Source: Cytobacillus gottheilii (GTDB lineage Bacteria; Bacillota; Bacilli; Bacillales; Cytobacillaceae). From it: a stretch of 64,000 bases of DNA. The notes beneath the pieces are model-generated. The model saw nothing but the letters and a program-made list of their open reading frames with translations. It was not told where the DNA came from and made no database searches. The DNA is taken from NCBI RefSeq assembly GCF_001636345.1, contig NZ_KV440945.1, positions 1,961,631-2,025,630 on the forward strand, written 5' to 3'. A program made the position numbers and the translations under genes. Shown one piece after another: positions 35,250 through 43,398 of the stretch (position 1 is the first letter of the stretch; the number at the start of each line of letters is the position of its first letter).

Positions 35250-36140
35250 ATGAAAGAAGATAAATCTACTCTACTATTAGTCGACGGAATGGCCCTTTTA
35301 TTCAGAGCCTATTTTGCCACAGCAGTCAGCGGTCAATTTATGATCAATTCAAAAGGAATCCCAACAAATGCAGTCTACGGCTTTGTAAAACACTTTTTAA
35401 CGGCTATGTCTTCATTTAACCCAAGCCATGTAGCTGTGTGCTGGGATATGGGCAGCAAAACATTTAGAACAGAAATGTTTGATGGCTATAAATCTAACAG
35501 ACCAGAGGCTCCAATTGAACTTCAGCCACAATTCGAACTGGTAAAAGACGTGGTAGAAGCGTTTGATGTTCCCAACATCGGATTATCAGGCTACGAAGCA
35601 GATGATTGTATCGGCACCATTGCAAGAAGTGCTTCCAAGGAATGCAATGTTATAATCTTGACTGGTGACCAAGACATTTTACAGCTATTGGATGAACAGA
35701 TCTCAGTTGTTCTTCTCCAAAAAGGATATGGTAATTATAAAGTGCATACAAAAGATACATTCTTTGAGGAAAAAGGCATTACACCGAAGCAGATGATTGA
35801 TTTAAAGGCATTTATGGGGGATACAAGTGATAACTACCCTGGAGTAAAGGGAATCGGCGAAAAAACAGCATTAAAGCTGCTTCAGCAGTACGAGCATATT
35901 GAAGGAGTTCTTGCTCATTTAACAGAGCTTCCAAAAGGGCAAAGAACGAAAATTGAACAAGATCTGGAAATGCTCCACTTAAGCAGGCAGTTAGCGGAAA
36001 TTAAATGTGATGTCCCTGTTACATGCACACTTGAACAATCACTCTATAAAATTAATCGTGAAAAAGTTCTTGCTAAATTTACAGAAGTTGAATTCCGCGG
36101 TCTTCATAAATTGATACAGGAAGAACAGCAATACGCATAA
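35250..36140 (+). CDS. ypcP: 5'-3' exonuclease YpcP, 296 aa
   Basis: Stand-alone homologue of the DNA polymerase I 5'-nuclease (FEN) domain. Implicated with PolA in removal of RNA primers. Metal-site motifs: LLVDGMALLFRAYF (Asp), YEADDCIGTIA (about 123-133), LTGDQDILQLL and the helix-3-turn-helix GVKGIGEKTALKLL. The length is exactly 296 as in B. subtilis YpcP. The reading frame is open upstream to 34974, but that part is repeat copy 3 and promoter. ATG at 35250 has AAGGAGG at good distance. A terminator follows. Confidence 0.94.
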   Translation: MKEDKSTLLLVDGMALLFRAYFATAVSGQFMINSKGIPTNAVYGFVKHFLTAMSSFNPSHVAVCWDMGSKTFRTEMFDGYKSNRPEAPIELQPQFELVKDVVEAFDVPNIGLSGYEADDCIGTIARSASKECNVIILTGDQDILQLLDEQISVVLLQKGYGNYKVHTKDTFFEEKGITPKQMIDLKAFMGDTSDNYPGVKGIGEKTALKLLQQYEHIEGVLAHLTELPKGQRTKIEQDLEMLHLSRQLAEIKCDVPVTCTLEQSLYKINREKVLAKFTEVEFRGLHKLIQEEQQYA

Positions 36141-36169
36141 TATAAATTCCGTGATAGAATACGGAATAG

Positions 36170-36199
36170 AAAAGGCCGACGAGTGATCGGCCTTTTTAC
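36170..36199. terminator. Bidirectional terminator of ypcP and sspL
   Basis: AAAAGGCCGA pairs with TCGGCCTTTTT around CGAGTGA. Confidence 0.88.
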
Positions 36200-36204
36200 T
36201 TACT

Positions 36205-36342
36205 TTATTTTGTGTTTTTCTTCTTCGCTGCATTCTCAAGCTTGCTTTTAGGCTCCTCAGAAAATTCAGCGTCTTGACCGTAGCCTTGCGGGTTTACACC
36301 AGATGCTTTTGTACCACGATTATCATTGCCTCTTCTGCTCAT
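36205..36342 (-). CDS. sspL: Small acid-soluble spore protein SspL, 45 aa
   Basis: A 45-residue hydrophilic protein, MSRRGNDNRGTKASGVNPQG at the start, then EFSEEPKSKLENAAKKKNTK, which resembles SspL of B. subtilis in the GVxPQG and (E)EPKxxLExxAKK parts. Minor SASP of the forespore core. GAGAGGTG lies upstream of the ATG at 36342, and TAA is at 36205-36207. It faces ypcP as in B. subtilis. A sigma-G-like -10 lies at 36379-36385. Confidence 0.9.
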   Translation of the reverse strand: MSRRGNDNRGTKASGVNPQGYGQDAEFSEEPKSKLENAAKKKNTK

Positions 36343-36378
36343 ATCTTCATTCACCTCTCTTTTATGATCGATGTTTAG

Positions 36379-36385
36379 TAGTATG
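36379..36385 (-). promoter_or_regulatory. Sigma-G-like -10 element of sspL
   Basis: On the minus strand CATACTA, the canonical forespore -10, about 37 bp before the sspL start. The -35 part is weak. Confidence 0.4.
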
Positions 36386-36440
36386 ACCGAAAAGGAATAA
36401 TTACACTACACAAACTCCAAAATAAACAGGAGGTGATGAT

Positions 36441-36902
36441 ATGAATAAAGGAGTTTACATAGCACTCTTAAGTATCGGACTTGCTCAAGGGTTAAAAATT
36501 CCGATCCATTATGCAAAAGAGAAAGAATTGAGGCCAGAACTCTTTTTTCAAACAGGAGGGATGCCTAGTTCACATTCAGCTGGAGTATCCTCTCTGACAA
36601 CATTCATTGCATTACAAAGAGGAGTTCCTACAGTTGATTTTGCGTTATCCCTAGTATACGGACTTATTGTTATGTATGATGCACAGGGTATACGCCGTCA
36701 AACTGGCGAACTAACATTAAAGGTAAATAGCCTTGGTGAACTAGTTGATAAAATTAATGCAGATGATACAGTTGAATTTAAAGAGGAAAAGCCAAAGAAG
36801 CTAAAAGAAATGCTGGGACATCAGCCTCAAGAGGTAATTGGTGGAGCGATACTCGGAGTTATTACAGGTACAATCGGCTATTATTTGACCAAAAAAAGGT
36901 AG
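36441..36902 (+). CDS. Divergent PAP2 family protein (YuiD-like, DUF212), 153 aa
   Basis: The acid-phosphatase-like membrane family with a short HPPs-like core: FQTGGMPSSHSAGVSSL (about 35-51) carries the phosphatase motif, then YDAQGIRRQTGE (about 92-103). Four membrane segments are visible, the last at about 135-150. AGGAGGTGATG gives an ATG at 36441. Substrate unknown, possibly a lipid phosphate. It reads away from sspL. Confidence 0.85.
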   Translation: MNKGVYIALLSIGLAQGLKIPIHYAKEKELRPELFFQTGGMPSSHSAGVSSLTTFIALQRGVPTVDFALSLVYGLIVMYDAQGIRRQTGELTLKVNSLGELVDKINADDTVEFKEEKPKKLKEMLGHQPQEVIGGAILGVITGTIGYYLTKKR

Positions 36903-36968
36903 ATAATTGTCGAAATTTACGGTAATATTTGAGGAGGAATGCTTTGTCAATTAGGGAGAGGAATGAAT

Positions 36969-37244
36969 ATGACTGTGAAAACAGTGGAAGAATATGTTCG
37001 TTTTTTAGAAAGCAAAGGCTTTCAGCTGAAGGAAGATGCCATTGGTTTTATCTACTTCGGCAAGCATTATACGAATGCTGGGGATGAACTTGTGAATGCC
37101 GCTTTAGAACTTACTCTAAAAATACAAAAGTCATTTGATGGCAGTTTTTATATGTCCTTACTTGAAATGCTCACAACTCATGGTATAAAAAATAGGCAGG
37201 AAGCTATACAATTTGTAAAAGAAAAGCATTTGCTTGCCATATAA
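36969..37244 (+). CDS. Small conserved protein, possibly DUF6123, 91 aa
   Basis: A 91-residue helical, soluble protein: MTVKTVEEYVRFLESKGF, FGKHYTNAGDELVNAALELT and FDGSFYMSLLEML. I associate this with DUF6123 of Bacillaceae, from memory. The frame opens at 36939, but GAGGAGG is too close there. ATG 36969 (or 36963) has AGGGAGAGG at the right distance. No function is known. A terminator follows. Confidence 0.7.
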   Translation: MTVKTVEEYVRFLESKGFQLKEDAIGFIYFGKHYTNAGDELVNAALELTLKIQKSFDGSFYMSLLEMLTTHGIKNRQEAIQFVKEKHLLAI

Positions 37245-37258
37245 TTGAATAAAGACTA

Positions 37259-37291
37259 AGAAGGCGTGCAACCACACGCCTTTTCTTTTTT
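37259..37291 (+). terminator. Terminator after the 91-aa gene
   Basis: AAGGCGTG pairs with CACGCCTT around CAACCA, followed by a T-rich tail. Confidence 0.88.
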
Positions 37292-37380
37292 ATCCATGTG
37301 CCATAAGACCTTTAACAGAACAGGTCCTGAGCCGATATTTAAGGCTCATTTTTAAAATGTTGAGTGAACAATAAAGATCT

Positions 37381-38292
37381 TTAAGCTTCGAGCTGTGCTT
37401 TCTTGCTTTTTTTCGGGATCTCAGCAAAAATCATCCCGGCAAAAATGAATCCGCAGCCAATAATGGCGGTTGAAGCTAATCGTTCATCATTCCATAAATA
37501 GCCTGCTAAAGCTGCAAAAACCGGTTCAGTCGCAAATATTAGCGCAACTCTTACTGGTGTTGTATATTGCTGAAATGCTGTTTGTGCTAAAAACGCAAGA
37601 GCAGTAGCAAATACGGATGTAATCATGAGCGCCATTATAACATCCATATTAAACATAATGGATGGGTTAAGAACAGTTTGCCAATCTTCTGTCGCTATAG
37701 AAAAAATCATAGAGAGCAGAGAAACAAACATCAGTTGCACAATCGTTAAAGGAAGCACGGCATGCTTGCTGCTGTATTTTCCGGTCATAATAATATGCAT
37801 GGCAAAGCCAATTGCGCATATAAATATGTAACCATCACCGATATTCAAGGTAACGGTATCCGTCATAGTCAGTAAATATAATCCTCCTGCAGCAACGATA
37901 GCACCGATAAGAGCGTTTCTGCCTGGGTTTAATTTGAATAGCATCCATGAAAACAAGGGCACAAGCACAACGCTTAAACCAGTAATAAAGCCTGCTTTTG
38001 AAGAAGTGGTATATAGAAGACCGACTGTTTGAAAAGCATAACCAATAAATAACCAGAATCCAACTTTCATTCCTGCAATAATCAATTTTTTATTGAAATG
38101 GCCAGGTTTGCTTCTAGTAAAAACAATATGTATGAGGAATAATAATAATCCTGCTATAAAAAATCGGATTGCATTAAATGTAAAAGGCTCTAAAAAAGCA
38201 ATCGCATTTTGGACGACAACAAATGTCAGGCCCCATACGAAGGCTACGAGCAGAAGTGAGATGTGGGCAACACTATGTTTATTATTTATCAC
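37381..38292 (-). CDS. EamA/DMT family transporter, 303 aa
   Basis: Ten membrane helices in two EamA halves (about 5-140, 150-290): AFVWGLTFVVVQNAIAFLEPFTFNAIRF at the start region and the half-two EPVFAALAGYLWNDERL. Paralogous in class to the exporter at 21993, but not close to it. The start is GTG at 38292, overlapping the stop of the RNase H-like gene (GTGA), so translation is coupled to an unrelated enzyme. Substrate unknown. Confidence 0.87.
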   Translation of the reverse strand: MINNKHSVAHISLLLVAFVWGLTFVVVQNAIAFLEPFTFNAIRFFIAGLLLFLIHIVFTRSKPGHFNKKLIIAGMKVGFWLFIGYAFQTVGLLYTTSSKAGFITGLSVVLVPLFSWMLFKLNPGRNALIGAIVAAGGLYLLTMTDTVTLNIGDGYIFICAIGFAMHIIMTGKYSSKHAVLPLTIVQLMFVSLLSMIFSIATEDWQTVLNPSIMFNMDVIMALMITSVFATALAFLAQTAFQQYTTPVRVALIFATEPVFAALAGYLWNDERLASTAIIGCGFIFAGMIFAEIPKKSKKAQLEA

Positions 38293-38696
38293 TGTTCAAT
38301 ATCCTTTGTATTATTTTTCCGGATGGCAGCGCGAGCCAAATCATCAGCACTTTTATTTTCAGAGCTAGGCACCCATTTTATAAAAAAAAGCGGAAGCTGC
38401 TTGCTTAACAGTAATGCCTGTTCTAATAATGGGGAATATCTTTTATTTTTTACAAATTCTTTCTCCATTGCAGCGTTAACAAGCTGTGAGTCGGTGCGAA
38501 ATGAAACCGTCTGATAATTTTTCTGAATACAAATTTCCAGAGCTTTTATTAACGCATGATATTCTGCTTCGTGATTCTCCATAATACCTAATGGAATCGA
38601 GTGCCTTTCAACATTGCCATTGGCTTTTATAAATATGCCCGCACCACTGGGTCCAGGGTTCCCGGCACTTGCTCCGTCAATATATACTTCAATCAT
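38289..38696 (-). CDS. ypdQ: RNase HI-like protein YpdQ, 135 aa
   Basis: RNase H fold with candidate active-site residues Asp7 (YIDGASAGNPG), Glu45 (NHEAEYHAL), Asp69 (RTDSQLV) and Asp118 (NKSADDLA), so the four acidic positions of RNase HI are present. It should cut RNA in RNA/DNA hybrids if active. The B. subtilis homologue YpdQ has been reported to lack clear RNase H activity, as I recall. The ATG is at 38696. The gene is divergent from ypeP across a 115-bp spacer and overlaps the EamA gene downstream. Confidence 0.85.
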   Translation of the reverse strand: MIEVYIDGASAGNPGPSGAGIFIKANGNVERHSIPLGIMENHEAEYHALIKALEICIQKNYQTVSFRTDSQLVNAAMEKEFVKNKRYSPLLEQALLLSKQLPLFFIKWVPSSENKSADDLARAAIRKNNTKDIEQ

Positions 38697-38811
38697 TCAT
38701 GATCCTCCATCAAATCCTGTAAATTATGTAAGCTAAAAATAAGTGTATCATAAAAGTATGACCACCTAAACTACATGATTTGCTTCAAATTAGGAAGAAA
38801 GGATAAAATAA

Positions 38812-39468
38812 ATGAAATATAAATTAGAATGGAATTATAAATTAAAAGGAAGTTCAAATGTATTTTTTACATCAGATTGGCTGACAGGTGAATTGGCTCT
38901 TTTAACAGGAGAAGAACTTACTAAGTCTGGCCGGGCTTCAGATATGGTATATTATGATGAACGCGGTACATCCTGGACGTTAAAGGAACTGGGAAAACTG
39001 CTGGAAGAAATTGAGGAAGAACCCCATGATATCGTCGTTTATTTTGATGGGGGCTATGATAAACAGGAACAGCTGGCAGGATTAGGGGCTGTGATTTATT
39101 ATAAACAGGGCAAAAAAAAATACCGTCTGCGTGCAAATGAATTGCTCCATGAGATTGATGATAATAACGAAGCTGAATATGCAGCATTTTATTTTTGTGT
39201 TAATATGCTTGAAGAAATGGGTGTCCGCCATATGAGCTGTGAATTTAAAGGTGATTCCCAAGTCGTATTGAATCAGCTGGCTGGCGAGTGGCCGTGCTAT
39301 GAAGAAAATTTAAATCGATGGCTTGATCGTATCGAAGCAAAAATAAAGAAGCTTGGATTAATACCAGCATATTCGCCGGTGGGAAGAAATGAAAATAAAG
39401 AAGCAGATAAACTTGCCACTCAAGCAATTGAAGGGAAAAACATCCACAGCAAAATGCAAATGATTTAA
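38812..39468 (+). CDS. ypeP: RNase HI-like protein YpeP, 218 aa
   Basis: Residues 1-70 form an N-terminal module (ETL-like strands, KELGKLLEEIEEEP) not found in plain RNase HI. The RNase H domain spans about 73-205, with Asp79 (YFDGGYDKQ), Glu122 (NNEAEYAAF), Asp148 (KGDSQVV) and Asp199 (NKEADKLA). All four catalytic acids are in place. AGAAAGG precedes the ATG. ypeQ follows closely, so the two are one unit, and ypdQ lies divergent upstream. The pair in one spacer is unusual (see findings). Confidence 0.85.
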   Translation: MKYKLEWNYKLKGSSNVFFTSDWLTGELALLTGEELTKSGRASDMVYYDERGTSWTLKELGKLLEEIEEEPHDIVVYFDGGYDKQEQLAGLGAVIYYKQGKKKYRLRANELLHEIDDNNEAEYAAFYFCVNMLEEMGVRHMSCEFKGDSQVVLNQLAGEWPCYEENLNRWLDRIEAKIKKLGLIPAYSPVGRNENKEADKLATQAIEGKNIHSKMQMI

Positions 39469-39488
39469 GGAGCGGAGGTGTAAAGGTT

Positions 39489-39665
39489 ATGGAAAGAAAA
39501 AAAGTGATCCAAGAGGCAGAATCCATTATGGAAACATATTGTAAAGGCTGTTTCTTGCATCAGCATCATAAAGAGGAAAAAGGAAGGCGCTTTGCACACC
39601 GCTTCTGCATCACACAATGTACAGTGGGGAAGAAAATAAAATCAATTGGAAAAGGATTGTGCTGA
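39489..39665 (+). CDS. ypeQ: Zinc-finger protein YpeQ (DUF2602), 58 aa
   Basis: 58 residues with Cys18-x2-Cys21, His and a distal Cys-x3-Cys (FCITQCTVG), plus His24/His26/His27, which fits a small zinc-binding module. Matches remembered YpeQ in TYCKGCFL and FCITQCTVGKK. Ribosome site GGAGGTG about 9 bases before the ATG. It sits 20 bp after ypeP, probably cotranscribed. Function unknown. A short hairpin serving cspD lies after it. Confidence 0.8.
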   Translation: MERKKVIQEAESIMETYCKGCFLHQHHKEEKGRRFAHRFCITQCTVGKKIKSIGKGLC

Positions 39666-39709
39666 TTTCCTGAAAGTAAAATAAAATGAATGTTTAAAAT
39701 ATGACAAAA

Positions 39710-39730
39710 GGCTGGCACAAGGCCAGCCTA
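39710..39730 (-). terminator. Terminator of cspD
   Basis: On the minus strand GGCTGGC pairs with GCCAGCC, followed by TTTT. Confidence 0.75.
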
Positions 39731-39743
39731 GTTTATTATAAGA

Positions 39744-39944
39744 TTATAGTTTTACTACGTTAGCAGCTTGAGGTCCGCGATTTCCTTCAACGATTTCGAA
39801 AGAAACTTCTTGACCTTCTTCTAAAGATTTGAAACCGTCACCTGTAATAGCTGTGAAGTGAACGAATACATCGTCTCCGCCTTCAACTTCGATAAAACCA
39901 AAACCTTTTTCATTGTTGAACCATTTTACTTTACCGTTTTGCAT
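39744..39944 (-). CDS. cspD: Cold-shock protein CspD, 66 aa
   Basis: A 66-residue OB-fold RNA chaperone with RNP1 (KGFGFIEV, 13-20) and RNP2 (VFVHF, 26-30) intact. AGGAGG lies before the ATG at 39944. The leader from the promoter at 40059-40087 is about 107 bases, long as usual for cold-shock genes. The location after ypeQ matches B. subtilis, where cspD is at this site. Confidence 0.95.
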   Translation of the reverse strand: MQNGKVKWFNNEKGFGFIEVEGGDDVFVHFTAITGDGFKSLEEGQEVSFEIVEGNRGPQAANVVKL

Positions 39945-40058
39945 GTTAACTTTTCCTCCTAAACCTTAAAAGACACTCTAGTGCCTAAGATAAATATTAT
40001 CACTCAACTTAAACATATTGCAAAATAAATTGTATATATTCTGTTAAATGATGATTAT

Positions 40059-40087
40059 AATATACACGAATGCCTGCCCGCAGTCAA
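40059..40087 (-). promoter_or_regulatory. Sigma-A promoter of cspD
   Basis: On the minus strand TTGACT (40087-40082), 17-bp spacer, TATATT (40064-40059). The transcript leader would be about 107 nt. The stretch 39945-40225 holds this leader and promoter. Confidence 0.75.
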
Positions 40088-40225
40088 GGTTCAAGATCGC
40101 AATAATTGGAAAAAAACATAAAATAGTAACAAAATTTAAAAAATAATATTTTTAAAGAAATAATACATAAAAATCATCCTTCCTCATACAAATATTTTAA
40201 ACTCTGAGAAGAGGGTGAGAGAAAG

Positions 40226-40519
40226 ATGTTCAGGTTTTCAATCGATGATTTAGAATGGATTTTAAGATTTTCTCCAAACTTTCATCTTGATGAAGATATT
40301 AAACAAGCAATAATCAACTCTATTCGGCTGATAGGAAAAGAGATCCTGGCATACTCTCATGGCGATTCTTTTATTATCATGAATGATCGAGTTGGGTTAA
40401 TTGTGTTTCATGTTGAAAAAATCCCCTCTCACATCCTAACCGTATCAAATGTTGTCAGTATGAATCGCTTTTATGTGCTTGAACATATGACGATCACTCC
40501 TTATAAAAAGAATGGTTAA
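40226..40519 (+). CDS. Small conserved protein, 97 aa, unknown
   Basis: 97 residues, soluble alpha/beta: FRFSIDDLEWILRFSPNFHLDEDI, then SIRLIGKEILAYSHGDSFIIMNDR. No membrane segment or Cys. GAGGGTGAG lies before the ATG. It sits in the place of ypzA/degR in the B. subtilis order, but I do not recognise the sequence. A terminator follows. Confidence 0.65.
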   Translation: MFRFSIDDLEWILRFSPNFHLDEDIKQAIINSIRLIGKEILAYSHGDSFIIMNDRVGLIVFHVEKIPSHILTVSNVVSMNRFYVLEHMTITPYKKNG

Positions 40520-40558
40520 AAGCAGCAAAGTACTTATAAAAGAATAAGGTTCTAATGT

Positions 40559-40587
40559 GAAAATCGGCTAATGCCGATTTTTTTTTG
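40559..40587 (+). terminator. Terminator after the 97-aa gene
   Basis: GAAAATCGGC pairs with GCCGATTTT, then nine T. Confidence 0.9.
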
Positions 40588-40622
40588 CTTTTGAATTGAC
40601 AAATATCTGAAAAGAGTTAAAA

Positions 40623-40643
40623 TGTTGCACTAAGGAAACATTT
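40623..40643 (+). promoter_or_regulatory. MntR-like operator 1 of mntABCD
   Basis: TGTTGCACTAAGGAAACATTT resembles the remembered Bacillus MntR site (TTTTGC.TAAGGAAACTTT type): TTGC..TAAGGAAAC is shared. It lies upstream of the mntA start, and mntR is in the same window. Confidence 0.6.
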
Positions 40644-40674
40644 ATTGCTTAATAAAAAAAACATGTCTTATGTT

Positions 40675-40700
40675 AAAATGTGTGCACTAAGCATAAATTT
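40675..40700 (+). promoter_or_regulatory. Second MntR-like site or promoter-overlapping operator
   Basis: ATGTGTGCACTAAGCATAAATTT repeats the GCACTAAG core of operator 1, about 40 bp downstream and close to a TTAAAAT -10-like element. Weaker match than the first. Confidence 0.4.
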
Positions 40701-40757
40701 GTGCATATACTCATCTAAGGCTGAACTAAATAATTTCCAAAGGGAGATGGGGAGAAA

Positions 40758-41693
40758 ATGAAAAAGCTGTTAGGGTTAACAATTGCAATGCTTGTAATGG
40801 TTTTGGCGGCGTGTTCAGGTGATTCAGCATCGGAGGATTCAACACAATCAGACGGTGAAAAGCTAACTGTGACAACAACAATTGGGCAGATAGCTGATGG
40901 AGTGAAAAATATTGGCGGAGACAAAGTGGAAGTTATTAGTTTAATGGGACCTGGAACAGATCCTCATCTTTATAAGGCAACACAGGGCGATATCGCGAAG
41001 TTTGAAGAAGCAGATGTTATCTTTTATAACGGATTGCACCTAGAAGGTAAAATCTTAGAAGTCCTTGAAAAAATGAATGCTGATAAGCCAACTTACGCAA
41101 TTGCTGAAAATGTCAGTGAGGGCGAATTGCTGGAAGATGCCGAAGATCGTTCAGCTGCTGATCCCCATGTATGGTTTGATATCGATCTTTGGAAGCAGGC
41201 CTTAAACAAGATTGAAGAAGGTCTTATAGAGGCAGACCCGGATAATCAGGCATTTTATGAAGAAAATGCTCAGAAATATTATGCTGAATTGGATGACTTA
41301 AAAGAATTTGCTGCAGAAGAAATGTCAAGCATTCCTGAAGATCAACGAGTTCTTGTAACAGCTCATGATGCATTTGGCTACTTTGGAAATGCTTACGATA
41401 TGGAAGTAATGGGTTTACAAGGCATCAGCACAGAATCTGAATATGGTCTAGGGGACGTACAATCTTTAGTAGATACATTAACAGAGCGTGAAATTAAGGC
41501 TGTATTTGTTGAGTCCAGTATTTCTGAGAAATCAATTAACGCTGTTATTGAAGGAGCAAAAGACAAAGGGCACACAGTAACGATTGGCGGAGAGCTATAC
41601 TCTGATGCAATGGGTGAAGAAGGTACAGAAGAAGGAACGTATATTGGCATGTATAGACATAATGTTGAAACGATTGCTGATGCGCTGAAATAA
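40758..41693 (+). CDS. mntA: Manganese ABC transporter substrate-binding lipoprotein MntA, 311 aa
   Basis: Cluster 9 (TroA-type) metal-binding lipoprotein. Lipobox LAAC with Cys19. Strong likeness to B. subtilis MntA: TTTIGQIADGVKNIGGDKVEV, GTDPHLYKATQGD (metal His), ADPHVWFDIDLWK (His), LVTAHDAFGYFGNAY and EGTYIGMYRHN. Captures Mn2+ outside the membrane. First gene of mntABCD, with MntR-like sites upstream. GGGGAGA lies before the ATG. The next gene starts 9 bases after the stop. Confidence 0.95.
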   Translation: MKKLLGLTIAMLVMVLAACSGDSASEDSTQSDGEKLTVTTTIGQIADGVKNIGGDKVEVISLMGPGTDPHLYKATQGDIAKFEEADVIFYNGLHLEGKILEVLEKMNADKPTYAIAENVSEGELLEDAEDRSAADPHVWFDIDLWKQALNKIEEGLIEADPDNQAFYEENAQKYYAELDDLKEFAAEEMSSIPEDQRVLVTAHDAFGYFGNAYDMEVMGLQGISTESEYGLGDVQSLVDTLTEREIKAVFVESSISEKSINAVIEGAKDKGHTVTIGGELYSDAMGEEGTEEGTYIGMYRHNVETIADALK

Positions 41694-41702
41694 GGAGTGG
41701 AA

Positions 41703-42455
41703 ATGATGAATCCAGTCGTTGTAAAAGGATTAACTGTCGCATATCAAGAAAAGCCGGTACTAAAGGATATAAACTTTGAAGTGCCGGAAGGAAAGCTTAT
41801 TGGAATTATTGGGCCAAATGGAGCGGGTAAATCAACGTTAATAAAAGCCATTTTAGGGTTAATCCCTAAGGCGGCAGGACAGATTCAAATCTACAACAAA
41901 CCGTATCGGGCGAAGGATCGGGTTGTAGGCTATGTGCCGCAGAGAGGATCTGTTGATTGGGATTTCCCGACTAATGCACTTGATGTTGTGCTGATGGGCA
42001 GATATGGTCATGTTGGCTGGTTTAAAAGACCAGGCAAAAAAGATGAAGCTTTTGCTCTGGAATGTTTAAGGAAAGTCGGAATGGCTGATTTTGCAGACCG
42101 CCAAATTAGCCAGCTTTCAGGCGGGCAGCAGCAGAGAGTATTTCTTGCTAGAGCACTGGCACAAGAGGCAAAGGTTTACTTTATGGATGAACCATTTGTA
42201 GGTGTCGATGCAGCAACCGAACGTGCGATTATTGATTTACTAAATGAGTTGAAAGAACAGGGGAAAACAGTGCTTGTTGTTCATCATGACCTGCAGACTG
42301 TAAAAGAATACTTCGATCATGTTCTGCTTTTAAATGTTGAAGCAATTGCGTCAGGTCCAACAGAAAGCACTTTTACAATGGAAAACCTTCATCAAACGTA
42401 CGGTGGGAAGCTGGCATTTTTAGAAAAAGGCCAGATGATAGCAGAACAAAAATGA
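41703..42455 (+). CDS. mntB: Manganese ABC transporter ATPase MntB, 250 aa
   Basis: Walker A GPNGAGKST, then the metal-importer signature YVPQRGSVDWDFPT and VVLMGRYG, the ABC signature LSGGQQQR and the Walker B YFMDEPFVGVD, H-loop VHHD. Very close to B. subtilis MntB. AAGGAG lies 5-8 bases before ATG 41703/41706. The frame is open from 41697, but that codon is GTG inside the ribosome site. Energises Mn2+ uptake with MntC/MntD. Stop and next gene are 10 bases apart. Confidence 0.95.
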   Translation: MMNPVVVKGLTVAYQEKPVLKDINFEVPEGKLIGIIGPNGAGKSTLIKAILGLIPKAAGQIQIYNKPYRAKDRVVGYVPQRGSVDWDFPTNALDVVLMGRYGHVGWFKRPGKKDEAFALECLRKVGMADFADRQISQLSGGQQQRVFLARALAQEAKVYFMDEPFVGVDAATERAIIDLLNELKEQGKTVLVVHHDLQTVKEYFDHVLLLNVEAIASGPTESTFTMENLHQTYGGKLAFLEKGQMIAEQK

Positions 42456-42465
42456 GGTGCCTGTA

Positions 42466-43398
42466 ATGAGTGATCTGATGAATATGGTTTTGAATAATGC
42501 TAATACACAATGGGTACTGCTCGCCACAATGCTATTAGGCATTGCGAGCGGTGTCCTTGGCAGCATCGCTTTATTAAGGAAACAAAGTCTAATTGGAGAT
42601 GCCGTTGCACACGCCGCTTTGCCGGGAATATGTATTGCCTTCATGCTAACAGGGGAGAAATCATTGCTTGCTCTGCTGATCGGCGCAACCATTACAGGGC
42701 TTTTAGCAGCCTACTGCATTCAATTTGTTATCTCCAATTCCATTATTAAAGAAGATACAGCCATCTGTTTAATTCTCTCCGTCTTTTTTGGCTTTGGCAT
42801 TGTGCTGTTAACAAAAGTAACGCAATCTCCCGCAGGCAATAAAAGCGGATTAAGCGATTTTATTTTCGGGCAGGCAGCATCACTTGTTGGCAGTGATGTT
42901 AAAATGATGGCCATTACAGCCGCTGCATTAATTGTCATCACTGCCTTAATCTTTAAAGAGTTAAAGGTACTGACATTTGATCCGGAATTTGCAAAGGGAC
43001 TTGGCCTTCCGGCTGGATTTCTTAATCTGGTATTTTTATCTTTATTGGTGGCTGTCATTGTGATCGGTATTCAGGCAGTAGGTGTTATTTTAATGGCAGC
43101 ATTGCTTATTACTCCTGCAGTTGCTGCGCGCTATTGGACGGATTCTTTAGGTAAAATGATTGTTATATCCGGAATCTTTGGAGCGATCTCGGGTGTAGCT
43201 GGCACATTAATCAGCACCTTGGGAGAAGGCCTTGCTACCGGACCGTTTATTGTTGTAACAGCAACGGCATTATTCTTATTCTCTATGTTCTTTGCACCAG
43301 GAAGAGGCATTGTAACGAATGCCATTAAGAGACAAATAAATCATAAGAAGATTAATAGAGAACTGACAATGCAAAAGGAAAGAGGCGAGTACCTATGA
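42466..43398 (+). CDS. mntC: Manganese ABC transporter permease MntC, 310 aa
   Basis: ABC-3 family permease. About eight to nine helices: LGIASGVLGSIALLRKQSLIGDAVAHAALPG (classical ABC-3 segment near residue 25-55), then LITPAVAARYWTDSLGKM in the C-terminal third. Acts with MntD in the Mn2+ channel. ATG 42466 with GAGGTG at 6 bases is preferred over GTG 42457. The stop overlaps the mntD start (ATGA). Confidence 0.93.
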   Translation: MSDLMNMVLNNANTQWVLLATMLLGIASGVLGSIALLRKQSLIGDAVAHAALPGICIAFMLTGEKSLLALLIGATITGLLAAYCIQFVISNSIIKEDTAICLILSVFFGFGIVLLTKVTQSPAGNKSGLSDFIFGQAASLVGSDVKMMAITAAALIVITALIFKELKVLTFDPEFAKGLGLPAGFLNLVFLSLLVAVIVIGIQAVGVILMAALLITPAVAARYWTDSLGKMIVISGIFGAISGVAGTLISTLGEGLATGPFIVVTATALFLFSMFFAPGRGIVTNAIKRQINHKKINRELTMQKERGEYL

